From Lagopus muta (lineage: Eukaryota > Chordata > Aves > Galliformes > Phasianidae), in assembly GCF_023343835.1 (NCBI RefSeq), contig NC_064438.1, positions 15,729,077 through 15,793,076 on the forward strand: 64,000 bases of DNA, in the 5' to 3' direction. The notes beneath the pieces are model-generated. The model searched no databases, was not told the DNA's origin, and saw nothing but the letters and a program-made list of their open reading frames with translations. The position numbers and the translations under genes were made by a program. Below are positions 35,889 through 46,400 of the stretch, piece after piece (position 1 is the stretch's first letter; each line of letters begins with the position of its first letter).

Positions 35889-37790
35889 CCCTGGCACGCC
35901 TGCCTGTGCCCGCCCGTCCTCTGCCACGCCGGATTCATCCCTGTGTTCGTCGTCCATGTCGAGTGGTGTGAGAGCAACAGCACAGAGGGTTCGCTTGGGA
36001 ACATGGGGGACATGGTCTCCAGATGAGCAAACATAGGGAGGGAGAGTCTCTTTTCTATCTTGATCTGCAGCCTGTTCCCTCCCCCTCCTTCCACGGACAA
36101 TACCCAATTATGCATATCTCTTTTTTTTTTTTTTTTTTCCCCCTTTTTTTTCTTCTTTTTTAAATCGTAATTCTTAAGGACACTGGTAAGCACAGACTGG
36201 GCCTGCACACCCAGAATTCTCTTCCCAGCATTTAGAAGGAAGAGGGAAGGGGAAAAAGATAACCTGAGCCCTCATTCACCTCCGCCCTTCCCAGGGCTCC
36301 TGGCTGCCTGCAGAGGGGCTGCAGGGGCAGCTGTGTCCCTCAGCCAACTCTCCGGGTGCTGGGTCCCAGGAGGAGAGCAGATGTCCTGCAAAGGGATGCA
36401 AAGGGGACGCTGGGTCTGGCAAGTTCCTTGGCTTGGAAACCTTTGCCTCTTTCCCTTGCTCAAAAATGAGTTGGACTAGGATGAATTTCTTAGAGATCAA
36501 ATGAAGGGAAAGGGGATCATTACTTTTTTTTTTTTTTTTTTTTTTTTGTAATTTTTGTTTTAAAGCAAAGGGATTTCCCTCTTGGTGAGGTGCAGAGGCA
36601 AGGTGGCTGCTCTGTAGGGAACATGTCTGTGGGATCATGTGAATGTCAGAGGTCCTTCCCTGCTTGGCTGCAGGCAGGGGAAGGAGAGAAACTTGGGATC
36701 AACTTTATTTTATTTTATTTTTTAATGCAGGGATTGTGGGGAGGGAAAAGAACCAAACAAAAAGAAACCACTTACATTCCTTCAGCCTGCCCGCCCCGAG
36801 GTGATGCCTGTAGCAGGTGTACGGTTAGCTGTGTACACAGTTGGTTCTGTGTTTCCTGGCTTGGCCCCAGGACATGAAAGGAGGAGCCTGGTCTGTTTCC
36901 ATAGGGTCCAAGGTACAGCAGCTGTGCTATGAAGCCTGTGTGTTTGCTCTTACCTCGCAAGGTGAAAGCACAAGGTCTGGTTTTGTGTTGTTGTTTGACT
37001 GGGTGTGCCTGCAGCCAGCTGCTGTCAAGGAGGTTCCATGCCCTGAGCAAGGAGCTGTTGTGCAGGTGGGACTGCAGGGCTGCAATCCCAGAAACTCATC
37101 ATCCCTCTCGCCCTTGGGGAAGTGTTCGTTGTTGGGTGGTGGGGGCATTTCCCTGCTCCACAACCCACTCTGCCAAAGGGATTCTGCCCAACTGCAATCA
37201 CTTGTCAGAGGGCTTCTCATTAAGTACTCTCTTGGGCTGTGCTGTTAATCCTTGGTAAATTATGTTAAGTACAAGATCAACAACCTCACCGTGATCTTCT
37301 CCATTATTTATTCCATGTGGTGCAATCCACCCAACCTCAATGTTTAAATTAAACGAGTCAAATTCACCTTCCATTCCTTCTTTTCGTTTGTTTCTCCAGG
37401 CGCTTGCTTGGTGTTTGTGTTTCAGTTGTGTATTTAAGTTAATTTAAAAAAAAAATAATAATCCATGTTTTTAATGTTTGAAAAAAAAACCACCTCTGTT
37501 TCAGCATTCTTGGGTTAGGGTATTTCTCAAAACCCAAATGTTGAGTGCTTATTTCCTCGATGCGTCCTTTTTCTCTTAGAAGAAGCCGTTCTGTAGCTGA
37601 TATGTTCCTTGTCACTTTGCTTATGTGAATCACTTTCCTTTTTTTTAATGATTTTTTCCTTGTATCTGGGAAGGAATCTGTGCAAAGATGGTCTCTGAGT
37701 CCGGTAGATGTCTGTGATGTGTGTAGTGCTGTGATGCTGCTCTTGCTCTGGATTTCTCTTGGGTGGATTAAAAGAGAAAGATTTGTGGTT
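35889..37790 (+). other. SLC25A22: SLC25A22 3' UTR (end uncertain)
   Basis: This follows the TAG at 35886-35888. It contains two long T tracts (36121-36138 and 36525-36547) and no reading frame of note. Possible poly(A) signals are ATTAAA at 37348-37353 and ATTAAA at 37767-37772. No AATAAA was found between 35889 and 37800. The true end could be near either signal. Confidence 0.5.
37348..37353 (+). terminator. Candidate SLC25A22 poly(A) signal ATTAAA
   Basis: The common variant hexamer ATTAAA lies 1.46 kb after the stop codon, in an AT-rich stretch. A second ATTAAA at 37767 is an alternative. Confidence 0.4.
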
Positions 37791-38504
37791 TTTCTAAGGT
37801 GCTCCCTCTTCCTCCCGAAACCTTCAGCTGCTCTTGTTCAACAAAACACTCCGAATCTTAATTGCAGGGAGGATTCTAATATGTGTGGTTTTCTAAATGC
37901 AGGTGCAAGTTTGTGTGAGTTTGGAGCAGCCTCCCTCCCTGCTTTCCTCATCCCAGCATCTTAGAGAAGGTGGGGTTGGGGGCACCCATGGGGCTGTGGG
38001 AGTGGGGGTCGGCTTTGGGGGGCCACTTTTCCTTATCCCCAGGTGCTTCTGGATACTGTGACCTTACTGGGGCTGGGTTTAGCTGCTTAGACCTGAGGTT
38101 GGAGGGTGTCAGGAGGTGGCTATGACCTAGCCCTGCAGGCTGGCATCAAAACAAAGACGAATTTCAACTAGGGGGAATTCCAGCAGTGAGCAGAAACCTC
38201 CAAGTGTGAATTCCAATATTATGAAGTAGTGGCAAACAGACACACCTCTGCTCACCCTGGCCAGCTGTCTGCTTCCCTGCTGCAGGTCCCATGTGTCCCC
38301 AGGATGGGGATGATGACTGGAGCGTGAAGCTGGCACTTGGTGCATCTTACCCCATGACTTGTGCATTAGGTCCTCTGCTGGGCTCTTCTCCCTTATGTCC
38401 TGCATGGTGTCACTTTGTCCCTGCCCAGGCCTTGGCTCTGGTGGCTCCAGGTGCTTAGTGCCCCTCCATAACCATGGTTTTCCATCTTTGTCCTTGGAGG
38501 AAAA

Positions 38505-39130
38505 GAGAAAAGCGTACCAGGAAGTGGTAAGGAAGTGTCCTAAAGCATCATGGGGAAATTCCTACAAAGAAAAGTGGAAAAAGCCATGAAAGTGATAGGG
38601 AAATCCTGACAAGGTACAGTCAAATGTCCTGGAGGGTGATGGGGAAATTTCCTGTGAGGCAATGTGGGAATTTTCTGGAGAGCAGTAAGGGGAATTCCTC
38701 AAAAGTAGAGGAGCAAATATCCTGAAATATCCTGGGAATCTGTGGGGGAACTTTGTGAATAGCAGTGGTTGATGTTCATGGAAAATAATGGAGGATCTAA
38801 CCATGAAACATCCTTGAAACCAGTGGGGGGATTGCTGGAGTGCAAATTGGAGAGATGCCTGGCAGGCAGAAATCTCCATGAAAGGAACAGTGATGCTTCC
38901 TTGGCAGCGGAGGGGAAACTTCCTAGAGCACAACAGGTGGATTTGCAGGCGAGCAATGGAGGAACTTCCTCAAAAGGTGAAGAACTGCTGAACACCACCA
39001 AGGAAATGCCCCAGGAAGCAAGGGAGGGATTTCCTACAAAGCAGTGGGGAAATTTCCTGGGAAAGAATGGAAGAGTCCCTGGGTGGTAGCCCGTGGATTT
39101 CCTATGATGCAATAGGGGGATTTCTTAGCA
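38505..39130. repeat. Degenerate minisatellite, about 21-25 base unit, with kappaB-like cores
   Basis: Roughly 25 diverged units resemble GGGGAAATTTCCTGnnAGC. The clearest are at 38552, 38641, 38666, 38689, 38912 and 39046. Several units match the NF-kappaB consensus GGGRNWYYCC or GGRRNNYYCC: GGGAAATTCC at 38553-38562, GGAAATTTCC at 38643-38652, GGGGAATTCC at 38689-38698, GGAAACTTCC at 38914-38923 and GGGATTTCC at 39026-39034. It ends about 0.5 kb before the IRF7 start codon. Unit structure is seen directly. Any regulatory role is inference. Confidence 0.8.
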
Positions 39131-39536
39131 AGGAGAGAGTATTTTTGGGGGGGGAGTGAGGGAAGGGGAGGCTCACCCCTAGGGCTGGCAGCAGTCCCCG
39201 GGCTTGATTTCTTTTCGTGCATGAAACCCAGGAACAGCGCTGCCCCCTGGGTCTGGTTCTTCGCCCAGCCCTTAGCGTGCGCCCAGGCCCGGAAGAGTTA
39301 AAAAGAATTTCAAAGCCCGCTGGACTTTCCAGCCCCAACGCTGCACGATGGGGCCGGGGCCGGAAAGCCCCGCTGGCAGCGTTTCGGGCCGCCCTTCGAC
39401 CCGCGCTGCGCAGTGCGGATATCCCCATCGCCTCCCAAGGGCCGCGGCGGACCTGGAGGCGCGGCGCTGAAGCGGGATCCCCGCACCACGCAGCTGCGGA
39501 CCCGCAGCCTCCCTGCCGCTCCCTCTCACCGGCGAC

Positions 39537-39556
39537 GGTTTCAGTTTCGTTTCCCC
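39537..39556 (-). promoter_or_regulatory. IRF7: ISRE in the IRF7 promoter
   Basis: On the minus strand the site reads GGGGAAACGAAACTGAAACC. It contains three GAAA half-sites, the last two spaced as GAAANNGAAA, the IRF/ISGF3 recognition pattern. It lies about 31 bases upstream of the TATA box. Interferon-driven autoamplification of IRF7 is established in vertebrates, so the site fits. Confidence 0.85.
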
Positions 39557-39561
39557 ACGTG
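39556..39561. promoter_or_regulatory. E-box CACGTG abutting the ISRE
   Basis: A perfect CACGTG palindrome shares one base with the ISRE. It could bind bHLH-ZIP factors such as USF or MYC. The motif is seen, binding is inferred. Confidence 0.45.
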
Positions 39562-39563
39562 AT

Positions 39564-39572
39564 TTCCAGGAA
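39564..39572. promoter_or_regulatory. GAS-like STAT site TTCCAGGAA
   Basis: The sequence fits TTCNNNGAA exactly and lies between the E-box and the TATA box. STAT1 homodimers bind such sites. Function here is inferred. Confidence 0.5.
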
Positions 39573-39586
39573 AGCCTCCGTCGCGC

Positions 39587-39593
39587 TATAAAA
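39587..39593 (+). promoter_or_regulatory. IRF7: TATA box of IRF7
   Basis: TATAAAA lies 47 bases before the start codon, which places the transcription start near 39615-39620 and implies a very short 5' UTR. A TATA box inside a CpG-rich promoter suits a strongly inducible gene. Confidence 0.8.
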
Positions 39594-39633
39594 GCCCGGT
39601 CCCGCGGTGGCCCCGTCCGGACGTCGCGGAGCC

Positions 39634-42600
39634 ATGGCAGCGTTGGACAGCGAGGGGTAAGCGGCGCGGCTATGTGCCCGCCGGCCGGCCGCGCGGCCCC
39701 GGAGCTGACCGTGCCGCCCCGCAGGGACGCCCAGAAGCTGCGCTTCGGGCCCTGGCTGCTGAACGCCGTCAGCAGCGGGCTGTACCACGGCCTCTGCTGG
39801 ATCGACCCGGCCCGCCAAGTCTTCCGCATCCCCTGGAAGCACAACGCCAGGAAGGATGTCACCAGCAGCGACGTGGAGATCTTCAAGGTGGGGGACTGAG
39901 CGATGGGCCGACCTCAGGGTGCTTGGGGTATCGCCAGCAGTAACGGGGGGGTGTTGAGTTCGGCACCTCCAGCAGCCCAGCGGTCTGTCTCTGGGGTGAC
40001 CCAAGGGTGGGTGAGATTAGGGGGGGTCAACGGCAGCAACCCCAGGTCTGCAAGCTGGTTGGTAATGGGATGAGCAACAGCGGTGATTCCGAGGTCTTTG
40101 AAGTGGCACAAAGATGGGTGGATGAGGCACTGGCACAGGCTGCCTGGGGTGGTGGTGAGGTCACTGTCCCTGTGACTAAGAGCTGTGTGGATGTGGCAGT
40201 GAGGGATGTGGTCAGTGTGCATGGTGAGGATGGGTTGGTGGGCAGGTGTGGTGATCTTAGTGGGCCTTTCTGACCTTAATGGTTCTAATCCTGTGGTCTT
40301 CAAGGTGTATGGGAATGAGGTGGTCACCAGTGGTGGTGGCAAGGTCTTTGAAGTAGGATAGGTGTGACTGGAGGACTGTAGTCTTCAAGGCAGGTGAGAA
40401 TGGCAGTGCCCAATGCTGGATGTTCCTGCTTGTACAAGGGCTGGGCCAGATGGATGCAGAGGGCCCTGTCACCTCGACCATCCTGCCACTCTGCAACTCC
40501 ATTGGAGGATGACTAGCAGTGACCCCAGGGTCTCCAAGGGGGTGGGACCAGGGATGACCAGCAATGACCTTAAGGCCTTCAGTGTTGATGAAATGGGATA
40601 ATCAGGGCCCGCATTTCGGGGGTCTTTGTGCTCACCCACCATGCCCACCAGGCCTGGGCAAAGGCCAGTGGAAGGTACGAGGGGAATGCTGAGGATCCAG
40701 CCAAATGGAAGACCAACTTCCGCTGCGCCCTGAGGAGCACCCACATGTTCACACTGCTGGAAGACCGCTCCAAGTGCAACAATGACCCGCACAAGGTCTA
40801 TGCAGTTGCCTCAGGTGAGCCCAGGCTTGGAGGAAGCAACGAAATGGGGGCTGAGCTTGGGGCACCCCGCTCACCCTGCTCTCCTTCCAGCCATCCCCAA
40901 TGACAGAGGTTCTGGGGGCCCTGTGTCAGATGCTCCTCTGCAGCAGCCCCAGCCGCAGGTAATGGGATGGGCACAGCAGAAGGGGAGGGGGCCTGGTGCT
41001 GCTGCTGGAGCATTGCAGCCCTCATCCTTGGCCTGGGCCCACAGCACCAGTGCTTCAGGCCTGTCTTGCTTTCCTCTGCAGCAGTTGCTCAACCACCATG
41101 ATTTGGCCTCGGAAAACACTCCCACAGGTAGGTCCCAGTCCCCTGTTTGTGTGTGGGGGCACCTCGGGCTCAGCCTGGTGGTGGGATCGTGGTGGATTTG
41201 TCCCAGGACCAAGCCACTCAGGGGGTTGGGTTTGGGGTTGCTGATGGCTGCTGACCCCCCTGCTGTGCCCCACAGACAGTGCTGAAGGTGCTGCTGCACC
41301 AGCCCTGATGCAGGAGGATTTGGACATGCTGCAGTCCATACTGCAGCACTGCAACATCTCTGCCCTTGGCTCCCAGACAGCCCTCTGGGCAAACGCAGGT
41401 GAGACCAGGCCCACTTGTTTTGGGGGGGGGGGGGCGCAGAGTGAGGTAAACCCCCACCCACCTACAATGCCTCTGTAGGGGATGCCTTGCCAGAGGATGC
41501 TGTGCTGCTTTCTGGCCCAGGTGGCTGCCTCCCTGTGCCACTGTTCCAAGATTGGAGGCACCTGGAGGAGCAGGGCACCTGCAGCCCCCCAGAGTCCCTG
41601 CTGCTGGCGGACCAGCCCCTCCCTGATGGGGGCTGTGGGCAGGATGGGGCCGGGGGCCTCTCTGTGAGTGAGGAATGTGCCATCCCTGCACCATCCGCAG
41701 GTGAGCAGCTACTCTTCCAACCTGCCAACCCTGCGCCTCCACCACTGGCAGGTGACACAGGTGAGGGTTCCTCTATGGAGACATAGCTAAGGGTCCGTCT
41801 GTGGGGACGAGGGATTTTTGGGGCTGCCACCACTGACAGCTGCTTCGTGCAGGAGAGCTGCCCCCCATCCTGGACATCACTATCTACTACCGAGGAAGGG
41901 TGGTCTACCAGGAGCAGGTGGTCGACAGCCGGTGGGTGCTGGCCTACCAGCCCCTGGACCCCGCAGTGGCTGAGCAGCGGCTGGTGCTGTTCCCCAGCCC
42001 CAAGAGCCTGGCCGACCCCAGGCAGCGGCACTACACTGAGGACTTGCTGGGGGTGGCGGGGCTGCGGCTGGAGCAGCGTGCCGGCCAGCTCCTGGCCACT
42101 CGTCTGAAGAAGTGCAAGGTCTTCTGGGCCTTGTCGCAGCAGCTTGAGGGCGGGGAACCCCCTCTCAACCTGCTCCACCGGGACCAGGAGACGACCATCT
42201 TTGATTTCAGTGTGTTTTGCACAGGTAAGTAGGGCCCCTTCCCATCCCGGTTTGGGGTTGAGGTGGTGGGGAGCACCCAACCAGAGTATCCACTGCCTTC
42301 GATGGGGCCTGCTCTAAGCCCAAGCCCTGCCTCTCCTTGCAGAGCTCCGGGACTTCCGTGACAGCCGCAGGGAGCGCTCCCCCGACTTCACCATCTTCCT
42401 CTGCTTTGGGCAGTGCTTCTCCAGCACGAAGCCCAAGGAATCCAAGCTCATCCTGGTGAAGGTGAGTGGCCCTGAGGTGGCCTCAGAGGCAGAGGGAGAT
42501 GGGTACTGTGGACTGGGACTCTCAGGACCGGGGCAGATGGATTGTCCTGTGCACCCCCTTCTTTTTCTCATGGAGGGATGGGGCTGCATGGAGAAGCAAC

Positions 42601-42790
42601 AGCCCCGAGCCCCATCCACAGCTGTGCCCATCTGTTGTTGCAGCTGGTGCCCAAGTTCTGCGAGTACTGGTATGAGCAGGTGCAGCGGGAAGGAGCCTCC
42701 TCCCTCAACAGTGGCAATGTCAGCCTGCAGCTCTCTGACTCCTTCAACCTCTTCGAGCTTATCGAGCAATACCACATGCAGACAGATTGA
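39634..42790 (+). CDS. IRF7: Interferon regulatory factor 7 (avian IRF7, formerly called IRF3), ten exons
   Basis: Transcription factor that switches on type I interferon genes after pattern-recognition signalling. Birds lack a separate IRF3, so this gene covers both roles (established). Exons are 39634-39656, 39725-39887, 40652-40814, 40891-40958, 41082-41127, 41276-41398, 41479-41760, 41853-42224, 42343-42461 and 42644-42790; phases agree and give 501 aa. The start ATG has a good context (GCCATGG). The N-terminal DNA-binding domain shows the five IRF tryptophans at residues 18, 33, 45, 64 and 81. Residues around 120-289 are a Gly/Pro/Gln-rich linker. The IRF-association domain fills exons 8-10 (about 290-480). 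A serine cluster (SSLNSGNVSLQLSDS) near the C-terminus is the likely phospho-switch. Exon 7 has an alternative in-frame donor after 41700. Exon 10 ends in TGA. Confidence 0.97.
39888..40651 (+). other. IRF7: IRF7 intron 2, with CR1
   Basis: The donor is AAG|GTGGGG and the acceptor CCCACCAG. Most of its length is a decayed CR1 3' fragment (40098-40297) and G-rich simple sequence with repeated 'ggtgatgaccagcagtga'-like phrases. No exon was recognised. Confidence 0.7.
40098..40297 (+). mobile_element. CR1 LINE 3' fragment in IRF7 intron 2
   Basis: Sense-oriented and diverged, with 'gatgaggcactggcacagg', 'ctgcctggggtggtggtgag' and a final 'accttaatggttctaatcct' that matches the CR1 tail pattern. 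Confidence 0.75.
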
Positions 42791-43270
42791 CGCTCCCTTC
42801 GTGTGTTCCTCCCCCAGCCTCTGCTGTCTTGCAAAGGTCAGCATTGGGCTGGTTTCACCGTTACAGAGGAGAAAAGAGCAGCATTTGCATCCACTCCCGG
42901 GCACATCTTGCTACCCTGCTCTGGCTATGAGTGCTGACTGAGGGTCAACACACTACGGGAGCAGCCCGCAGTAGAGCCAGCCCAGCACCTCTCCACTCCT
43001 CCAAAAGCTCTGCAAAAAGCTTGGTGGTTGGGAAAGCCTTTTCTCTGACTGCACAGCACTTCAACCCCCTGGCACCAGCATGGTGTACAGTGGGGGTCCT
43101 TCCTTCCTCCTTTGCCCCCAGGACAGTTCCTGTGGACCTTGAGCTGGCATGTGGCTTTTTCCAGCAACTATCTGGAGTTTTTGGGGATTGTGGTTCTTTA
43201 CAGATTTACTTTTCTGAAGTTTTGTAAGTTTAAATGTATGTCTATATAAAGGTGCTTCCCACTCACTGGT
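42791..43270 (+). other. IRF7: IRF7 3' UTR (end inferred)
   Basis: The UTR runs from the TGA at 42788-42790. No AATAAA or ATTAAA occurs. The variant signal TATAAA at 43245-43250 is the best candidate, with cleavage expected near 43265-43275. The convergent ROCO gene ends about 50 bases further on. Confidence 0.5.
43245..43250 (+). terminator. IRF7: Candidate IRF7 poly(A) signal TATAAA
   Basis: TATAAA is a known weak variant of AATAAA. It is followed within 25 bases by a GT/T-rich stretch. It is the only plausible signal in the first 500 bases after the stop. Confidence 0.4.
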
Positions 43271-43330
43271 GTTGCATAGCATCTTAAATGTATCCTTTAT
43301 GCATCGCAAGTCAGCACATTCATTTATGCA

Positions 43331-43336
43331 TTTATT
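43331..43336 (-). terminator. Poly(A) signal AATAAA of the ROCO gene
   Basis: The plus strand reads TTTATT, so the minus strand carries AATAAA 120 bases after the inferred TGA at 43458-43456. Confidence 0.6.
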
Positions 43337-43455
43337 GCCCTGCAGTAAGGATGTAAGTAGCACTTGTAAGCTCAGTGTGCTGAGGAGAGCTTGACTTCAG
43401 CTTAAAAACAGTTCTTTTGTCTTCCATTCGAGCTTTCCTCCCCCCTGGCCTGCAG

Positions 43456-46400
43456 TCACTCACTGGTGATGTTCTGAAAGAGACAAAGTGCTTGTACGAC
43501 AGAGGCCATCCAGGTGATGATCTACAGTGTGGGGCTGCCTGAGGAGGATGGCATAAGAGTGTGGCAGAAGGGCAGAAGCAAGGGCAGGGGACAGCCTACC
43601 TGCCGGGTGACGTGGATGCTGCTGGGCCCAAAGGTAGTGGTGCCGTAGCTGGTCACATAGTAGTGGACAGGGGGCTGTGCTGGGGGTGCTTCTGGCTGCC
43701 CAGGCACTGTGTGGACAAAGAAAGGGACCGTCAGCTTTTAAGCAACTCAGCTCCAGTATACCCAGCAGTTGAGCTGTTATTCCCCTAAGAATAAGCAGGA
43801 AGCCCTGCTGCTGCCAGGACAGCCAATGTTAACCATATTGGCCCATGGAGAGGAACTGCTTGCCATACCTGTTTCCAGAAGGGGAGCCAGCATTTTCCAC
43901 TGGACACAAACTCCTCACCACTTAGAGACACTAGATATGCCCTTTCATCTCTGTGCAGCCCATTTAATTCCCCACTAGTGGTCAGATTGCTCTGGGGCTC
44001 TGCCTTCCCATGTAGCCCAAGACAGGACACCACCATCACCCAACTCCTTCCAGCTAGAGCTCTGCTCCACCACCACCAGCCTCACCTTTGGGTAAGAGCA
44101 GCTCTACACCAAACCGATGCCCACATGTTCCACAGGTTTTAACATCTTCCTTTGTCCTGTGAAGGAAAAAGCCCCAGTTGACATTGCAACAGCACCCATC
44201 AGGTTCCAGCCCTCTGTGCTGAGCAAGCACATACATACACGGGGGTTTTGCCATCCATATCTGGCCAGATAAGCTCTGCGGGACAGCCGGCCGTGCGACA
44301 AGGGGTCTTCACACATACGTGCAGCCCTGGCCACTCTTCAGAGAGCTTCTGGATGATAAACACACCCGCCATGAGGAAGTCCCAAGCAAGCTGGAATGCT
44401 TCCAGTCAAAAGGAGAGAGGCATGGTTACCCACAGCAGCAATACTGGGGCCTGGGAGCCACACAACTTGCTTCCAGCCTTATTGTGGCCAACCACCAGAT
44501 CAGGTGTACCACCACAGTTTGTCATCTTAACCAAACCATGGCAGCCTTCAAGGTCAACTTAAAGAGGCATCAAGAAAATTACTTCCCTCAGACGGCCTTT
44601 TGCCTATTCCTTGGTGCTCCCCACCTGTTGCTCCTGCTGGCTTCCTGCATCTCAGCTCCAGGTAGCTGTATGCCCGCTGGTTGTTCTGTTTAATCAGCAG
44701 AGGTTTGCCATTGCATATGAGCAGGCAGGTTGCCTTGGCCACCCAATGTGTGGAGTAGAAGGAGCAAGCTTTCACAAGGAACCTGCAAAGAGATTGCCTG
44801 TGGCTTTAACCACCCTCCTCCCCATTTATATCCCACAGTGGGAGAAAATGTGGCAATGGGATGACCTGAAAAATATGAAACCAGTTTCAGTCAAAATAGA
44901 GCTAGAAGCTGAATGAGGACCATGGCTCAAGCAGCAGGAGCAGCCTGTTAAGGCAAGAGCTGCTTCCAGGTTTGGTTGTTTGAAAAAGCCCCAAATACAA
45001 GTCAAGAACCCTACAATGACAGGAGGTCTTCCAGAAACTGGAAGAGTCCCAGCGGTAAGTGGCCCAGCCCGAGAGGAAAGCAGGCCTTTCTCCACACTCT
45101 GTTCTAGTGGGACTGTGAGACCTGGAGGCATTCAAGGCCAGATTGGATGGCACCCTGGGCAACCTGATCTAGTGGGTGGCAATACTGCCCATGATAAGAA
45201 GTTGGAACTGGGTGGGCTTTAAGGTCTCCTCCTATCCAATCCATTCCGTGATTCTATAATGCTTGGATTGGCACAGACTAGCTCTACGGCCTGCAAAAAC
45301 CCACCCCGGATGGCAGGTGAAACAGAAGGATCATTATCCTTGCTTGCATCTGGATAAGGGACATCACAGTGATTCATGCAGGGCTCCACAAGTCCAGGAC
45401 AGGGCTAAGACTGTACCCTGATCTCCTGAGTCCTAGCTTCACATTGTGGCTGTTACGTTCTCAACAGCTGAGGGCTTGCTGATGATCATACCTGCTCTGC
45501 ACCCAACCAACCCCAGTAAGTGGCCTGCCAACGGCTTCATGAGGGGGCTGGACAACACTGCGCACCTGTGGAAGAAGCCCTCAGGTATCTCAGGTGAGAA
45601 GTAGGTACGGATGTGGAGGTCCTCATGGTGATCTCCTCCCCACACCTCAGCAACCTCTTCAGTCTGGTTTAGGTAGGTTGGGAACAAGTACCAGGACTCA
45701 CTTTGGTCCCGTGTTGTCTCCCATGTCTTCCCGGGCACAAACTCACTGGCCTGAGGATTGAGTGCTTTGGCTTGTCTCACCTCCAGGCAGAGCTCGAAGT
45801 GCTCCAGGAGGCTGAAGAGCTTCCCTTTCCCCCTGCGGGTCCTGTCCCCCATGATCTCCTCAAAGATGTCCTGCATCCCTTCCGAAAAGAGCTGGTACTT
45901 CACCAAAGCACGCACTGCCTGGTGGCACAGCATTGCCTTTGACTTGAAGGCCCACACCCAGTTGGACCTGTCCCTGATGGTGGCATGTTCCGCAATCAGC
46001 GCCTCCACAGAGATGCTCTCCAGCTGCTGGACCAGGCAGTCCCTCACAAGGAGCTGGGCAGGAAGAGAGAGAAATGAGAGGCGTGATGAGAGGAGCATGG
46101 CAAAGCTTGGGCCTTGCAGGGTCTTGTTCTCCATGCTCACCTTGAACGTAGTTATTAGGAAGGTGGGCTGCAGAAAGACAGTGCTTTCCAGGTGCTTGAT
46201 TTCTTCGTACCACACGAGAAGGCCAATGCGGTGGAGGTAGCGCAGGATATCCTGAAGGAGCTCTCTGTCCAGGTTGGCCAGGTGCTCTCGCTGGGAGAGT
46301 TCGCTGAGCAGGTACTGGAGGTCCATCATGCCTAGAAGGAGATGTAGGTGCTCAGCATGCCCATCGTGGAGTGCAGCAGCCAAGCCAGCAGTCAAAGGCT

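Larger units (their letters stand above)
39230..39760. promoter_or_regulatory. IRF7: CpG-rich IRF7 promoter region
   Basis: GC content and CpG frequency jump sharply here compared with the flanks. The block spans the proximal promoter, exon 1 and the start of exon 2 of IRF7. It has the look of a CpG island. The boundaries are judged by eye. Confidence 0.75.

Noticed and set aside
39102-40004. 300-codon minus-strand ORF across the IRF7 promoter and exons 1-2
   Set aside because: It is antisense to IRF7 in GC-rich sequence, where long stop-free frames are expected. No domain is visible.
41462-42280. 272-codon minus-strand ORF opposite IRF7 exons 7-8
   Set aside because: It is a shadow of IRF7 coding sequence in GC-rich DNA.
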